Positions 5,994 to 13,999 of a stretch of DNA of 49,333 bases are shown here, piece after piece. The notes beneath the pieces were generated by a model. That model was not told the origin of the DNA. It worked only from the letters and a program-made list of their open reading frames with translations, and made no database searches. The position numbers were made by a program, and so were the translations under genes. The DNA comes from Bacillota bacterium (GTDB taxonomy: Bacteria; Bacillota; Clostridia; Christensenellales; Aristaeellaceae): contig JAEWVC010000025.1 in NCBI GenBank assembly GCA_023459275.1, positions 1 through 49,333 on the forward strand, given 5' to 3'. Within the stretch, counting starts at the first letter, position 1. Each line of letters begins with the position of its first letter.

Positions 5994-8300
5994 CTATACC
6001 AAACCAAGCTCTTTCGCCTTGGCCACGGCCTGCGTCCGGCGGTTCACCTGCAGCTTCCCGAAGATGTTCTGGTTGTAGCTCTTCACGGTGCTGAGCGCCA
6101 AAAACAGCTTGTTGCAGATTTCATCGTTCGAGTGCCCCGCCGCAATCAGCTCCAGCACCTCAAGTTCGCGTACGGTCAGGGGTTCCGCCAGCGCTTGATT
6201 GGCGCGCTCCCTTGCGAAGCCGGCCTTGTTTGCTTCGCCCGCTTCCGGCAGCGCCCGCCGGCCCGCGCTTTCAGCGGTTTCGATCATGCGTTCCGCGTCT
6301 TCGAAGGTATAATCGTCGGGGATGGGGTTAATATAGAAATTCGCCCTCCCTTCGGCGATGCAGTCACGCGCCAGACCGTACAGCCCCTCCTTGCCGTAGA
6401 CTCTGGCCAGAAGCAGGTTGTACTTATACCGCCAATCCATCAGCGCGCAAAGCTGCCCGTGCGCCTTGCTCTCCTCCAGCAGCCGGTATGCCTCCGCGTT
6501 ATCATTGCGCAGAAAGGCGATTTTCGCCAGGCCAAGATACAGGCTCGCGAGAATGAGCGGGGCATGCCCGTGCTCGACGACTGTCGTGATTGTCTGCTCA
6601 AACAGCGTCTTCGCCTTGCCCATGACCCCTTGTTGGATATACAGTTCGCCAAGCATCATATGGTAGGAGGTCACGAAGAATGGATTGACGTAGTTCAGAA
6701 TGTTTTTCAAGGAATCGGTGAGAACCTCTACCGCTTTTTGCAGGTCTCCCTTCCTCCAATGCGCAATGCCGAGCAAAACGCTTACGACCCCGCGCTTGAA
6801 ATACTGGTCGGCGGGAAGGAGCGCAAGCGCCTCCTGCGTGTGCCGGAACGTCCCCTCGACGTCTCCTGTCGCGGCGGCGATATATCCATAGGCGGACTCG
6901 ACGGTGGCCGGCAGCAGCTCAAACTGCAGCGTATCGGCAATGATGACATCCTCCCGTCGGGAATTTGCATGATACAGGTCATATAGACGCCGCGCCTTGA
7001 TGAACCAAGGTTTGCAGGCGTCGATCTCTCCCTTGTCAAGCAGCGCCCAGCCATACCCCATGGCGAGCACGGGGCTTCTTTCAATCATTTCCAAAGGCAG
7101 CTGCTTCGCCATGTCCAGCCACAGGGCCGACTGCGCGTTGATGTCCATCTCGGCCCACTTGCATTCGATCAGCCCCGCGGCGGCGTCATAAGCATTCGTC
7201 TTGAGCAGGTGGTAAATCGCCTCCTGGCCGCGCCCGTTGCGTTTGAACCAAAGCCCCGCGCGAAGGTGGAGCGCCTCCGTCTCGCGGGCCGGGCGCTGCT
7301 CCAGCCGCTGCCTAAGAAGGTCACGGAACAGATGGTGGTACCGGTACCATTGATGCGCCGAGTCCAGCGGGATGATAAAGCTGTTCGTCTTTACAAGCTT
7401 CTCGATGACCGCATGGCTTTCCCCCGCGGCAAGCTGCAGCAGTTCATCGCAGAGGTCGGCCGAAAACGACTCAAGGATGGAGGTGGACAGCAGGAAAGCC
7501 TTGATTTCCGGCGTATGGCGGTCCAGCACCTCTTCCAGCAGGTAATCCATAATGTAGTAGTGATTGTCCGAAAGCGTTTTGACAAACCCTGCGATATCGA
7601 CCGCTCCCCACATGGAAAGAACCGTCATCTGAAGCCCTGCGATCCAGCCCTCGGTGCGCCTGGCCAGATGCCGCATCTGCTCCTCATTAAGCGCGGCGCC
7701 CATTTGCCCGGACAAATATTCCCTCGCCTGCCCATCCGTAAACCGCAGCCCGGAGATCCGCAGTTCAAACAGCTTCCTGCCCGCCCGCAGCCTTGCCAGT
7801 GGAAGCGGGGGATCCTCCCGGGTGATGAGAACGAGTTGCATGGCCGGCGGAAAATGTTCCAGCAGCGTTTTAACGATCCGGTGAATCTGCTCATTCCGGA
7901 TGAAGTGGTAATCATCCAGCGCCAGGATAAACGGAGCTGCGATCGTATGGAACTGATGAATCAGCGCGCGCAGGAACGAATCAAATCCGACGGTGGAATA
8001 CGCGTCCAGCATCTGGTCCAGCGCGTTGTACACGTTTTCGTCGAAACCCTTAACCGCCGTGACCAGATAGGCGAAAAACTGCACCGGATCATTATCCCAT
8101 TCGTCCAGGCTGTACCAACCGTAAGGCTTGCCCTGTTCCGAAAGCCAGGAACTGACAGCCATCGATTTTCCGGAACCCGCCTGCGCGGACACCAGAATCA
8201 CGCTTGCCCAACTGCAATCGCTGAACAGCTCATGCCGCACGACAAAGCCGGCCGGCAGTTCCGGCTGATGCAGTTTCCCCGCCAGCACGGAATATTTCAT
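5994..8300 (-). CDS. Large ATP-dependent LuxR-family transcriptional regulator (MalT type)
   Basis: This 768-residue protein has three parts. An N-terminal STAND-type NTPase carries Walker A SAQAGSGKS near residue 40 and Walker B FILALDDYHF. A long helical-repeat (TPR-like) middle section is expected to sense a ligand. The C-terminal LuxR helix-turn-helix reads LTVRELEVLELIAAGHSNDE, then ICNKLFLALSTVKSYNQNIF. It should activate transcription when ATP and an inducer are bound, as MalT does. ATG 8300 is chosen because GGAGGGAAAACG precedes it; an upstream extension of 24 residues has no site. The likely targets are the genes just downstream (DUF4386 and small protein). Confidence 0.88.
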   Translation of the reverse strand: MKYSVLAGKLHQPELPAGFVVRHELFSDCSWASVILVSAQAGSGKSMAVSSWLSEQGKPYGWYSLDEWDNDPVQFFAYLVTAVKGFDENVYNALDQMLDAYSTVGFDSFLRALIHQFHTIAAPFILALDDYHFIRNEQIHRIVKTLLEHFPPAMQLVLITREDPPLPLARLRAGRKLFELRISGLRFTDGQAREYLSGQMGAALNEEQMRHLARRTEGWIAGLQMTVLSMWGAVDIAGFVKTLSDNHYYIMDYLLEEVLDRHTPEIKAFLLSTSILESFSADLCDELLQLAAGESHAVIEKLVKTNSFIIPLDSAHQWYRYHHLFRDLLRQRLEQRPARETEALHLRAGLWFKRNGRGQEAIYHLLKTNAYDAAAGLIECKWAEMDINAQSALWLDMAKQLPLEMIERSPVLAMGYGWALLDKGEIDACKPWFIKARRLYDLYHANSRREDVIIADTLQFELLPATVESAYGYIAAATGDVEGTFRHTQEALALLPADQYFKRGVVSVLLGIAHWRKGDLQKAVEVLTDSLKNILNYVNPFFVTSYHMMLGELYIQQGVMGKAKTLFEQTITTVVEHGHAPLILASLYLGLAKIAFLRNDNAEAYRLLEESKAHGQLCALMDWRYKYNLLLARVYGKEGLYGLARDCIAEGRANFYINPIPDDYTFEDAERMIETAESAGRRALPEAGEANKAGFARERANQALAEPLTVRELEVLELIAAGHSNDEICNKLFLALSTVKSYNQNIFGKLQVNRRTQAVAKAKELGLV

Positions 8301-8374
8301 CGTTTTCCCTCCAATTCCGCTTGACATGCATCCTTTCTCCCTGAATATACCGTAAACGCCCGGACAATACAAAG

Positions 8375-8394
8375 GCGGCTTTTGCGCAAGCCGC
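8375..8394 (-). terminator. Terminator hairpin downstream of the GH5 gene
   Basis: GCGGCTT (8375-8381) pairs with AAGCCGC (8388-8394). On the minus strand it follows the GH5 stop at 8407 by 12 bases and is followed by CTTTGTATTG, a weak U-run. Confidence 0.55.
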
Positions 8395-8406
8395 GTTTTA
8401 TTTCTT

Positions 8407-9123
8407 TCATTTTTGCATCAGCGTATCGACCATATCCCGGTCCAGCCGGTACCCGCGGTAGTCCTCGTACTGCACGTCCAGCCGGTTCGTGTTGAGGTAC
8501 TGCCATCTGTCGCTCCACAGGTTCCAGCCAATATGGTATTCATTGAGCAGCGAAATCCAGTCGCTGATGTAGTTCAGGCTCGCCTGCTTGGGAAGGCAAT
8601 CCAGCGTGCCCCACTCCTGCACCATCACGCCTACGCCCGTTTTCTGCTGAAACTCCGCCCAGGGCTTCAGAAAATCACGGAGGTATTCCTTATCGTATGC
8701 GTATCCGGCCTGCGCTTCATTGCCATAGGTTCCATCGCCGTGAAGCTGCAGGGTGGATGTTTTGCGTTTGCCGTCGATGGCGCCGTAATCGCAGAAGATC
8801 ACCGTCATTTTACGGTGGTCAATTTCCCTGACAAACGCCGGCGACCAGGGGCTGGAGTATACGGGCGTTCCGGCCTCGTCCCGCTCCGGGCAGATCACCG
8901 CGACGCTTTGAATCTGCGCGGAATCGGAGCCATTCCAGCGGATTTTCAATTCCTTGGCGGCGCTTTCCAGTTTCCCTAGAACCAGCGTCTTTCCTCCCGA
9001 CGTCTCCTGGGCACTCAATGTTACGCTCGCGGCTTCTTTCCCGTCCGCGAGCAGCTGCAGTATGCCCTTTTTGGAGTTGCCCTGCATCAGCAGTTCCACC
9101 TGCGTTCCCTGTTGGAACTGCCC
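8407..9123 (-). pseudogene. GH5 glycoside hydrolase, C-terminal part downstream of an in-frame amber codon
   Basis: This stretch continues the frame of the gene at 9124-10548 without a shift: after TAG (9126-9124) it reads GQFQQGTQVELLMQGNSKKG. It holds a beta-sandwich-like insert and then the C-terminal half of a GH5 (alpha/beta)8 barrel. VGVMVQEWGTLD provides the catalytic nucleophile glutamate, and GWNLWSDRW matches the strand-8 region. A GTG at 9099 could start it separately, but no strong ribosome binding site is present. It lacks a signal peptide, so alone it would not be secreted or active. CAG to TAG is a one-base change, so a nonsense mutation or sequence error is the simplest reading. 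Confidence 0.7.
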
Positions 9124-10548
9124 CTACAGGGTTAGGCTGGCGCCTTTGCCAAGGAATCCGTTGGCATACGGCAGCGGCCACTGTTCGCCGGCATACCAGG
9201 TTGTTTCCCCCACCCAGCCGCTGTAGATGAACTGATCCGGCACGTACATGTGAAACGCCTGCGCGTAGTGTTCCTTCGCAAGTGACTGAACCGGTTCCTG
9301 CGAACCGGCGATCCCATCCACGAAGATCAGGCGGTCCCCGTATTGCCATATGCCTTCCGATACTGCGTGCACGGCCTTCACATACGCCTTCTCCCGCTTT
9401 TTGGTGATTTTCCACGGCTCGTTGAACAGATTGAAACTCAGTACGCTGTTGGGCACATGCTGGTAGCGTTTAGCCAGAATGGAATAGGCCGCCGTTATGT
9501 TCGCCAGCAGCGCTTTGCCGCTGAAGCCCTCGTCGTCCATCGAAGCCCCCGCAAAACCGGGGAAATCAGCCAGGCAGATGCAGATATGCACACCGTTGGC
9601 GATCGCGTACCCAATCGCATCATCCAGATTGTCCAACTCGCCTTGCTGCACCTTGACCCCATCTGTCAGATCGAAAAGAAGTTCATGCGTTATCATGATC
9701 CGGGTGAAGTTAAAGCCCAGATCGTGAAGGATTTCAAAATCGGACGCGGTGTACATGCCCCCCGTGTGATGCGCGCCGTTTTTATAGGATTTATTGTCCA
9801 GTGCCGTGCCCTTCCATGCGGGCAGCGCGTTGTAGGCCGCATCCGGCATTTCCGCGGCCAGCGCGGCCTGGCCGTCCGTAAGCTGCAGCGGCCTGATCTC
9901 ATCCAATGCGAGCAGTTCGGACGGCTTATAGGCACGGTACAGCCGCACAGCGGCTTTCCAGGCTTCCTCCCGGGTCAGGGTCTCACCGATACGGAAGTAA
10001 TTCTGGCCGTCCACCTCCAGAATGTTCCTGAGGGTGTACGGATCATACTGCAGGCAGCAGTATCCAACAGACCATACATCGAAATCCATATCCGGATTCC
10101 GCTGCGATTCGGCAAATTCCATGCACGGCTGCGCTTCGCCGCAGCGGTTATGATATGCGTCCAGGGTTTTTGCGTATTCGAAACAGTCGTAGGCATAATT
10201 CCCTTCCGACGTATCCAGCCCAAAGTAGTTTTCCAGAACGACAGAATAAATCAGGCTCGCGGCGTCATTACGGGTAATGAAGCTGTCGTCCATGGTACCG
10301 GCGCGCGTCCGGGTCGCCTCGCATGGGGTTTTATTAAGCGCGACCGACTGCTGCAAAGCCTGGTAAAAATCCCTGCGGGTCACGGACTCATTCAGGCCGG
10401 TCAGATCGCTTTGCTGAATCACGCCCGCCTCTACCGCGGCAGCGAGGTCATCATCCTGCGCAAAAGCGGGATTCGCCTCAGCGGATGCCGAGGGCACGAG
10501 CAATGCGGCGCAAAGGAGCAGGATCAGCAGCATACGCAACCGTTTCAT
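9124..10548 (-). CDS. Secreted SLH-like / GH5 glycoside hydrolase, N-terminal part ending at an amber codon
   Basis: ATG 10548 follows GGAGGTAAAACGA. The protein starts with a signal peptide (MKRLRMLLILLLCAALLVPS, cleaved after ASA). It continues with SLH-like repeats around residues 25-80 and 185-215 (SDLTGLNESVTRRDFYQAL; RIGETLTREEAWKAAVRLY) that may tether it to the cell wall. From about residue 250 it is a GH5 barrel with NFTRIMI and the acid/base motif SFNLFNEPW. The frame stops at TAG 9126-9124 and resumes on the other side, where the nucleophile glutamate sits. The 474-residue product should be catalytically dead unless the stop is read through. GH5 enzymes cleave beta-linked glucans or mannans. 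Confidence 0.8.
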   Translation of the reverse strand: MKRLRMLLILLLCAALLVPSASAEANPAFAQDDDLAAAVEAGVIQQSDLTGLNESVTRRDFYQALQQSVALNKTPCEATRTRAGTMDDSFITRNDAASLIYSVVLENYFGLDTSEGNYAYDCFEYAKTLDAYHNRCGEAQPCMEFAESQRNPDMDFDVWSVGYCCLQYDPYTLRNILEVDGQNYFRIGETLTREEAWKAAVRLYRAYKPSELLALDEIRPLQLTDGQAALAAEMPDAAYNALPAWKGTALDNKSYKNGAHHTGGMYTASDFEILHDLGFNFTRIMITHELLFDLTDGVKVQQGELDNLDDAIGYAIANGVHICICLADFPGFAGASMDDEGFSGKALLANITAAYSILAKRYQHVPNSVLSFNLFNEPWKITKKREKAYVKAVHAVSEGIWQYGDRLIFVDGIAGSQEPVQSLAKEHYAQAFHMYVPDQFIYSGWVGETTWYAGEQWPLPYANGFLGKGASLTL

Positions 10549-10608
10549 TCGTTTTACCTCCGGAAAAGCGAATAGAGATATGGGCTGTGCTATTAAGAAT
10601 ATCAACTA

Positions 10609-10638
10609 TATATACTCCCGATGCCCAATAAATGTCAA
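10609..10638 (-). promoter_or_regulatory. Sigma-70-type promoter of the GH5 gene
   Basis: On the minus strand, TTGACA (10638-10633) is followed after 18 bases by TATATA (10614-10609), or after 17 by GTATAT. Transcription would start about 55 bases before the GH5 start codon. Confidence 0.6.
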
Positions 10639-10736
10639 CCCGTTCTTTTGCCGCGGTTCCTGCCGGCGGGGAAAACGGCGGACATACTGACCGTAACAAA
10701 GCGTTCCAAACACACAGCCATGCATAAAGCAAATAC

Positions 10737-10769
10737 AAAGAATCCGTTATGTTGAATAACGGATTCTTT
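10737..10769. terminator. Terminator hairpin after the DUF4342 gene
   Basis: AAAGAATCCGTTAT (10737-10750) pairs perfectly with ATAACGGATTCTTT (10756-10769). It lies 36 bases beyond the DUF4342 stop on the minus strand. Confidence 0.75.
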
Positions 10770-10805
10770 GCGTTTTGCCGATAATCATCAGACGGCTTCC
10801 TGTTT

Positions 10806-11216
10806 TTATTGCCCGTTATCTTTCGTTACCTTTACCTGATGGCCGGTCACCAGGGCGATAACCCCGGCGCCGAGGGTAAGATAGGGGGCCAGAACGGTGA
10901 TGCCGGCTGCCACCGGAGCGCTGAGGTTTGCTACCGTTTCTCTGTCGCCGTTTTCTTTCCGTTTTTCAATGACGATGTGGGTTCGGCATGCTTCCTTGAA
11001 AAAGGAAGTGATTTTTTCCTTGGTTTCCTGTGAACAGCAATTGCCGTGCTGCATTTTGGCGTGCTCCCCTCCGTTGATTCGTCCCTGTTTTTCCAGTTCA
11101 ACCAGGCAAGCGACAACATCGCCGTTGCTTTTTTCCAGCAATTGAGCCGCTTCCTCATAGGTAACATCTGCTCTTTCGCGCAGGCAAGCGATCTTTTGCA
11201 GCATATCGTCAGTCAT
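10806..11216 (-). CDS. UBA-like / DUF4342 domain protein
   Basis: This 136-residue protein has two parts. An N-terminal UBA/TS-N-like three-helix bundle (about residues 5-45; ADVTYEEAAQLLEKSNGDVV) resembles that of elongation factor Ts. A C-terminal DUF4342 domain (about residues 75-136) has one hydrophobic segment, VAAGITVLAPYLTLGAGVIA. The family has no assigned role. Two clusters, HAKMQHGNCCSQ, give it a short His/Cys stretch between the domains. ATG 11216 is preceded by GGGAGGGTAAACTGCC. It is a single-gene unit with its own terminator. Confidence 0.8.
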   Translation of the reverse strand: MTDDMLQKIACLRERADVTYEEAAQLLEKSNGDVVACLVELEKQGRINGGEHAKMQHGNCCSQETKEKITSFFKEACRTHIVIEKRKENGDRETVANLSAPVAAGITVLAPYLTLGAGVIALVTGHQVKVTKDNGQ

Positions 11217-11418
11217 GGCAGTTTACCCTCCCTGAAAAGTAAGATTCCTTTGCACACGCATAGGATACCACATATCTGGCAAAGGTTCTTGTGAAACGGC
11301 TTAATGCAGAATTAGAAAAAAGCAAGAAAAGCATTGGAATAATGAATCCCTCGCTGTCAAGGCGCTTCCGCTTTGGGGAAGCATCCTAAAGGCATTGGCG
11401 GGCTGTTCCCCATCCGTC
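11217..11418. other. Intergenic spacer without a gene
   Basis: Only a weak hairpin is seen, GCTTCC/GGAAGC near 11365-11383, which may end the acyltransferase transcript coming from the right. No coding frame is convincing. Confidence 0.4.
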
Positions 11419-12165
11419 TCAACCGGCGGACGGCCCGCTGCCGTCCGCAGCTTTATTGTCCTGGCGTTCAACAGCTCTTTCCCGTTTTGATTCCCGCAGT
11501 GGCTCAGGGGGATGAATGCCCAGGCGTATGGCCTCGATCAGCGCCGGTGCCTGCGCGTGAAGGGGGACGCCGGGGTCATAGCAGACCGGCGCGCTGATGT
11601 GGATAAGATGGTTTTTATGATCCAAATGCACAGGATAAAACTTGAGCGCTATGCCAAGCGTGCGGTACGCGAGGGGCGCAAGCTGCAAAAAGCCTTCGTT
11701 GATCCACATGTGATGGGACTGATAGCCTGAAGGCTGCTCGGGAAAGATAATCAGGCAGCTGCCGCTTTTTAAATGCCGGATGCTTTGGCGAAATGTCTTT
11801 ACCCCCCGCGCGTCATGGTAAACAGGCACACCCGGCGCACTTTTAAGAAGCGGCGGCAGGAGGAGGGCGGCAATATAGGGCAGCGTGACGGTATACAGCG
11901 GTTCCATGAAACAACCGGGCCGCCACCAGTAATCCTGCCGCACATAGGCCGGGACGGCCCTGGGGTCCATCATATCGGCGTTCAGCCATGAAAAGCATCT
12001 GTCGCGCAAAGGGAACTTTGTGGTCATATCAATGGGACCCAGAGCGCCCGCGTGATTGCATAAGAATACGCAGGGCCCACCGTCAAAAGGTACATCCCAA
12101 AGGGTCTGCATCTTCTTTGAAAAAATGCGTATCACCGCACCGACTGCCTCATACAGCTTTCCCAT
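11419..12165 (-). CDS. PlsC-like lysophospholipid acyltransferase family protein
   Basis: This 248-residue protein has the acyltransferase fold order: FLCNHAGALGPIDM near residue 35 (block I, normally NHxxxxD), then a hydrophobic segment, then CLIIFPEQPSG near residue 145 (block III, FPEG-like). Such enzymes move acyl chains onto lysophospholipids or related acceptors at the membrane. Block I is atypical because the aspartate is eight residues after the histidine rather than five, so the acceptor may be unusual. ATG 12165 is preferred over upstream starts because AAGGAGCAGTCAA precedes it. The tail (residues 225-248) is charged and probably disordered. Confidence 0.72.
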   Translation of the reverse strand: MGKLYEAVGAVIRIFSKKMQTLWDVPFDGGPCVFLCNHAGALGPIDMTTKFPLRDRCFSWLNADMMDPRAVPAYVRQDYWWRPGCFMEPLYTVTLPYIAALLLPPLLKSAPGVPVYHDARGVKTFRQSIRHLKSGSCLIIFPEQPSGYQSHHMWINEGFLQLAPLAYRTLGIALKFYPVHLDHKNHLIHISAPVCYDPGVPLHAQAPALIEAIRLGIHPPEPLRESKRERAVERQDNKAADGSGPSAG

Positions 12166-12369
12166 TTGACTGCTCCTTGCCGACAAAAGATTGCATTTTT
12201 TATGCCTTGTCATTATCATATAGGAATTGCATACATTGTCAATCATTCTCGAAATGATATGCGGTCTGGATACACAGTTCGGTGGAATTATGGCCTTATC
12301 ACCTAAAGGCCGCTCCAAGCCAAGTTTTCTTGGCTGTGCATGAAAATTTGCAGGATATCGCGTTTTTTA

Positions 12370-12400
12370 TTGACTTGGAGCTAACTCCAAGTGGTATCCT
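12370..12400 (+). promoter_or_regulatory. MerR-type promoter with 19-bp spacer and operator
   Basis: TTGACT (12370-12375) and TATCCT (12395-12400) are 19 bases apart, the over-long spacing used by MerR-family activators. An 8-bp inverted repeat, ACTTGGAG at 12373-12380 and CTCCAAGT at 12385-12392, fills the spacer. It resembles the CTTGGAGT-type operators of the AdhR/NmlR branch that sense aldehydes and electrophiles. It drives the cupin, alcohol dehydrogenase and aldo-keto reductase genes. No MerR gene is present in the window. Confidence 0.75.
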
Positions 12401-12432
12401 CATATTGTGCAAACCGGCGAGGAGGTATGGAA

Positions 12433-12800
12433 ATGGACCCGAACCATTCAGCAATTTCTTCATCGGGCAGGCCTATCTCAAACCGCTGACTGACAAGGAC
12501 GGGCCGATTGCCAACGTGACTTTTGGGCCCGGGTGCTGGAACAACTGGCATACCCACCATAAAGGCGGCCAGATTCTGCTGGTAACCGGCGGCAAGGGAT
12601 GGTGCCAGGCATGGGGTGAACCCGCACGGGAGCTCAAACCCGGCGATGTGGTGAACATCTCTCCCAAGGCAAAGCACTGGCGCGGGGCGGCGGCGGATAG
12701 CTGGTTTTCCCTTCTGGCGATAGAGATCCCGGCGGAAAGCGGGGCGGTGGAGTGGCTGGCTCCGGTGGAGGATGACGTCTACAGAGCGCTTTCATGTTGA
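12433..12800 (+). CDS. Cupin domain protein, apparent one-base frameshift next to the start
   Basis: The frame encodes a cupin of the carboxymuconolactone-decarboxylase-associated type. FIGQAYLKPLTDKDGPIANV, then FGPGCWNNWHTHHKGGQILL carry the metal-binding histidines (HTHH), and LKPGDVVNISPKAKHW gives the second cupin motif. The well-placed ATG at 12433 (GGAGG seven bases upstream) is one base out of frame with this domain. One extra C in AACCATTC would give MDPNPFSNFFIGQAYL, a natural-looking start. In-frame alternatives lie upstream of the ribosome binding site. So either a real mutation, a sequence error, or a very unusual start. It is the first gene of the MerR-type unit. Confidence 0.75.
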
Positions 12801-12815
12801 AAGGAGTCTTGGAAA

Positions 12816-13985
12816 TTGAACAGTTTCACTTTTAATGTACCAACGAAGGTGTATTTTGGCGAGAACCAACTAGGCCATCTGGGGGAGGAGCTTTCCAAAT
12901 ATGGCAAGCGCGTGCTGCTGGCCTACGGCGGCGGCTCCATCAAGAAAACCGGCCTGTACGACGCGGTGGTGGCTGAAATCAAAAAGGCCGGATTGACCCT
13001 GTTCGAGTTGTCCGGCATCGAACCCAATCCCCGCATTGCATCCGTGCGCAAGGGCGCACAAATCTGCAAGGATCAAAAGATCGACGTTGTGCTGGCGGTG
13101 GGCGGCGGTTCCACCCTGGACGCGGCCAAATTTGTGGCAGCCGGGGCCTGCGTGGATTTTGACCCATGGGACTTTTTCAGCAAGTGGGCACCCATCAAGC
13201 AGGCGCTGCCTTTGCTCACGGTGCTGACGCTGTCCGCCACCGGGTCGGAGATGGACAGCGGCGGCGTGATCTCCAACCCGGAAACCCGGGATAAGATCGG
13301 CCGCATGGATCCTGTGCTGCTGCCCAAGGTATCCTTTCTGGACCCCACCAACACCTATACGGTGAGCCCCTATCAAACCGCCTGCGGCGCGGCCGACATC
13401 ATGTCCCATATTCTGGAGATCTACTTCAACATGGAGCCTGGCCTCTACATGCTGGACTGCTTCATGGAAGGCATGATGAAGACGGTGATCAAGTATGCAC
13501 CCATCGCCATGAAACAGCCGGACAACTACGAGGCCCGTGCCAACCTGATGTGGGCCTCCTCCTGGGCCATCAACGGCCTTGTAAGCGGCGGGAGGCGCCA
13601 GGCGTGGAGCTGCCATCCCATGGAACACGAACTGTCCGCCATCTACGACATCACCCATGGCCTTGGGCTTGCCATTCTTACGCCCCGGTGGATGGAATAC
13701 TGCCTGGATGGAACCACCGTATCAAAGTATTACCAGTTTGGCACCAACGTGTTCGGCATCGACCCCGCGCTTGCGCCCATGGATGTGGCAAAGAAGAGCA
13801 TTGAGATGCTCTCCGGCTTTTTCTTTCGCACGCTGGAGCTCAAGAGCACCTTCCCCCAGGTGGGTATTGGAGAAAAGGATTTTCATGCCATGGCAAGCAA
13901 GGCCTGCGGGGGCGGCACCCTGCCCGGCTTCAAGCCCCTGAACCAAAGCGACATCGAGAAGATTTTCGCTCTGTGCATGCAATAA
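12816..13985 (+). CDS. Iron-containing alcohol dehydrogenase (butanol dehydrogenase / YqhD type)
   Basis: This 389-residue enzyme reduces aldehydes to alcohols (or the reverse) with NAD(P)H in the cytoplasm. The cofactor site is AVGGGSTLDAAKFVA near residue 95. The metal ligands are the Asp and His of ADIMSHILE and the two His of SCHPMEHELSAIYDITHGLG. TLSATGSEMDSGGVIS is the family segment. The TTG start at 12816 is chosen because AAGGAG lies nine bases before it. It sits 15 bases after the cupin stop, in the MerR-type aldehyde-response unit, and likely detoxifies aldehydes. Confidence 0.92.
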   Translation: MNSFTFNVPTKVYFGENQLGHLGEELSKYGKRVLLAYGGGSIKKTGLYDAVVAEIKKAGLTLFELSGIEPNPRIASVRKGAQICKDQKIDVVLAVGGGSTLDAAKFVAAGACVDFDPWDFFSKWAPIKQALPLLTVLTLSATGSEMDSGGVISNPETRDKIGRMDPVLLPKVSFLDPTNTYTVSPYQTACGAADIMSHILEIYFNMEPGLYMLDCFMEGMMKTVIKYAPIAMKQPDNYEARANLMWASSWAINGLVSGGRRQAWSCHPMEHELSAIYDITHGLGLAILTPRWMEYCLDGTTVSKYYQFGTNVFGIDPALAPMDVAKKSIEMLSGFFFRTLELKSTFPQVGIGEKDFHAMASKACGGGTLPGFKPLNQSDIEKIFALCMQ

Positions 13986-13999
13986 AAAGGAGGATACAC

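Noticed and set aside
7209..8324. Long plus-strand open frame of 371 codons
   Set aside because: It is antisense to the LuxR regulator, whose motifs are clear, has no recognisable domain, and results from high GC codon usage.
9124..9126. Amber codon as evidence for TAG reassignment or pyrrolysine
   Set aside because: TAG ends several intact genes in this window, GH5 has no known pyrrolysine site, and a single C-to-T change from CAG explains it better.
9343..10575. Long plus-strand open frame of 410 codons
   Set aside because: Antisense shadow of the GH5 gene; arginine- and histidine-rich translation without domain.
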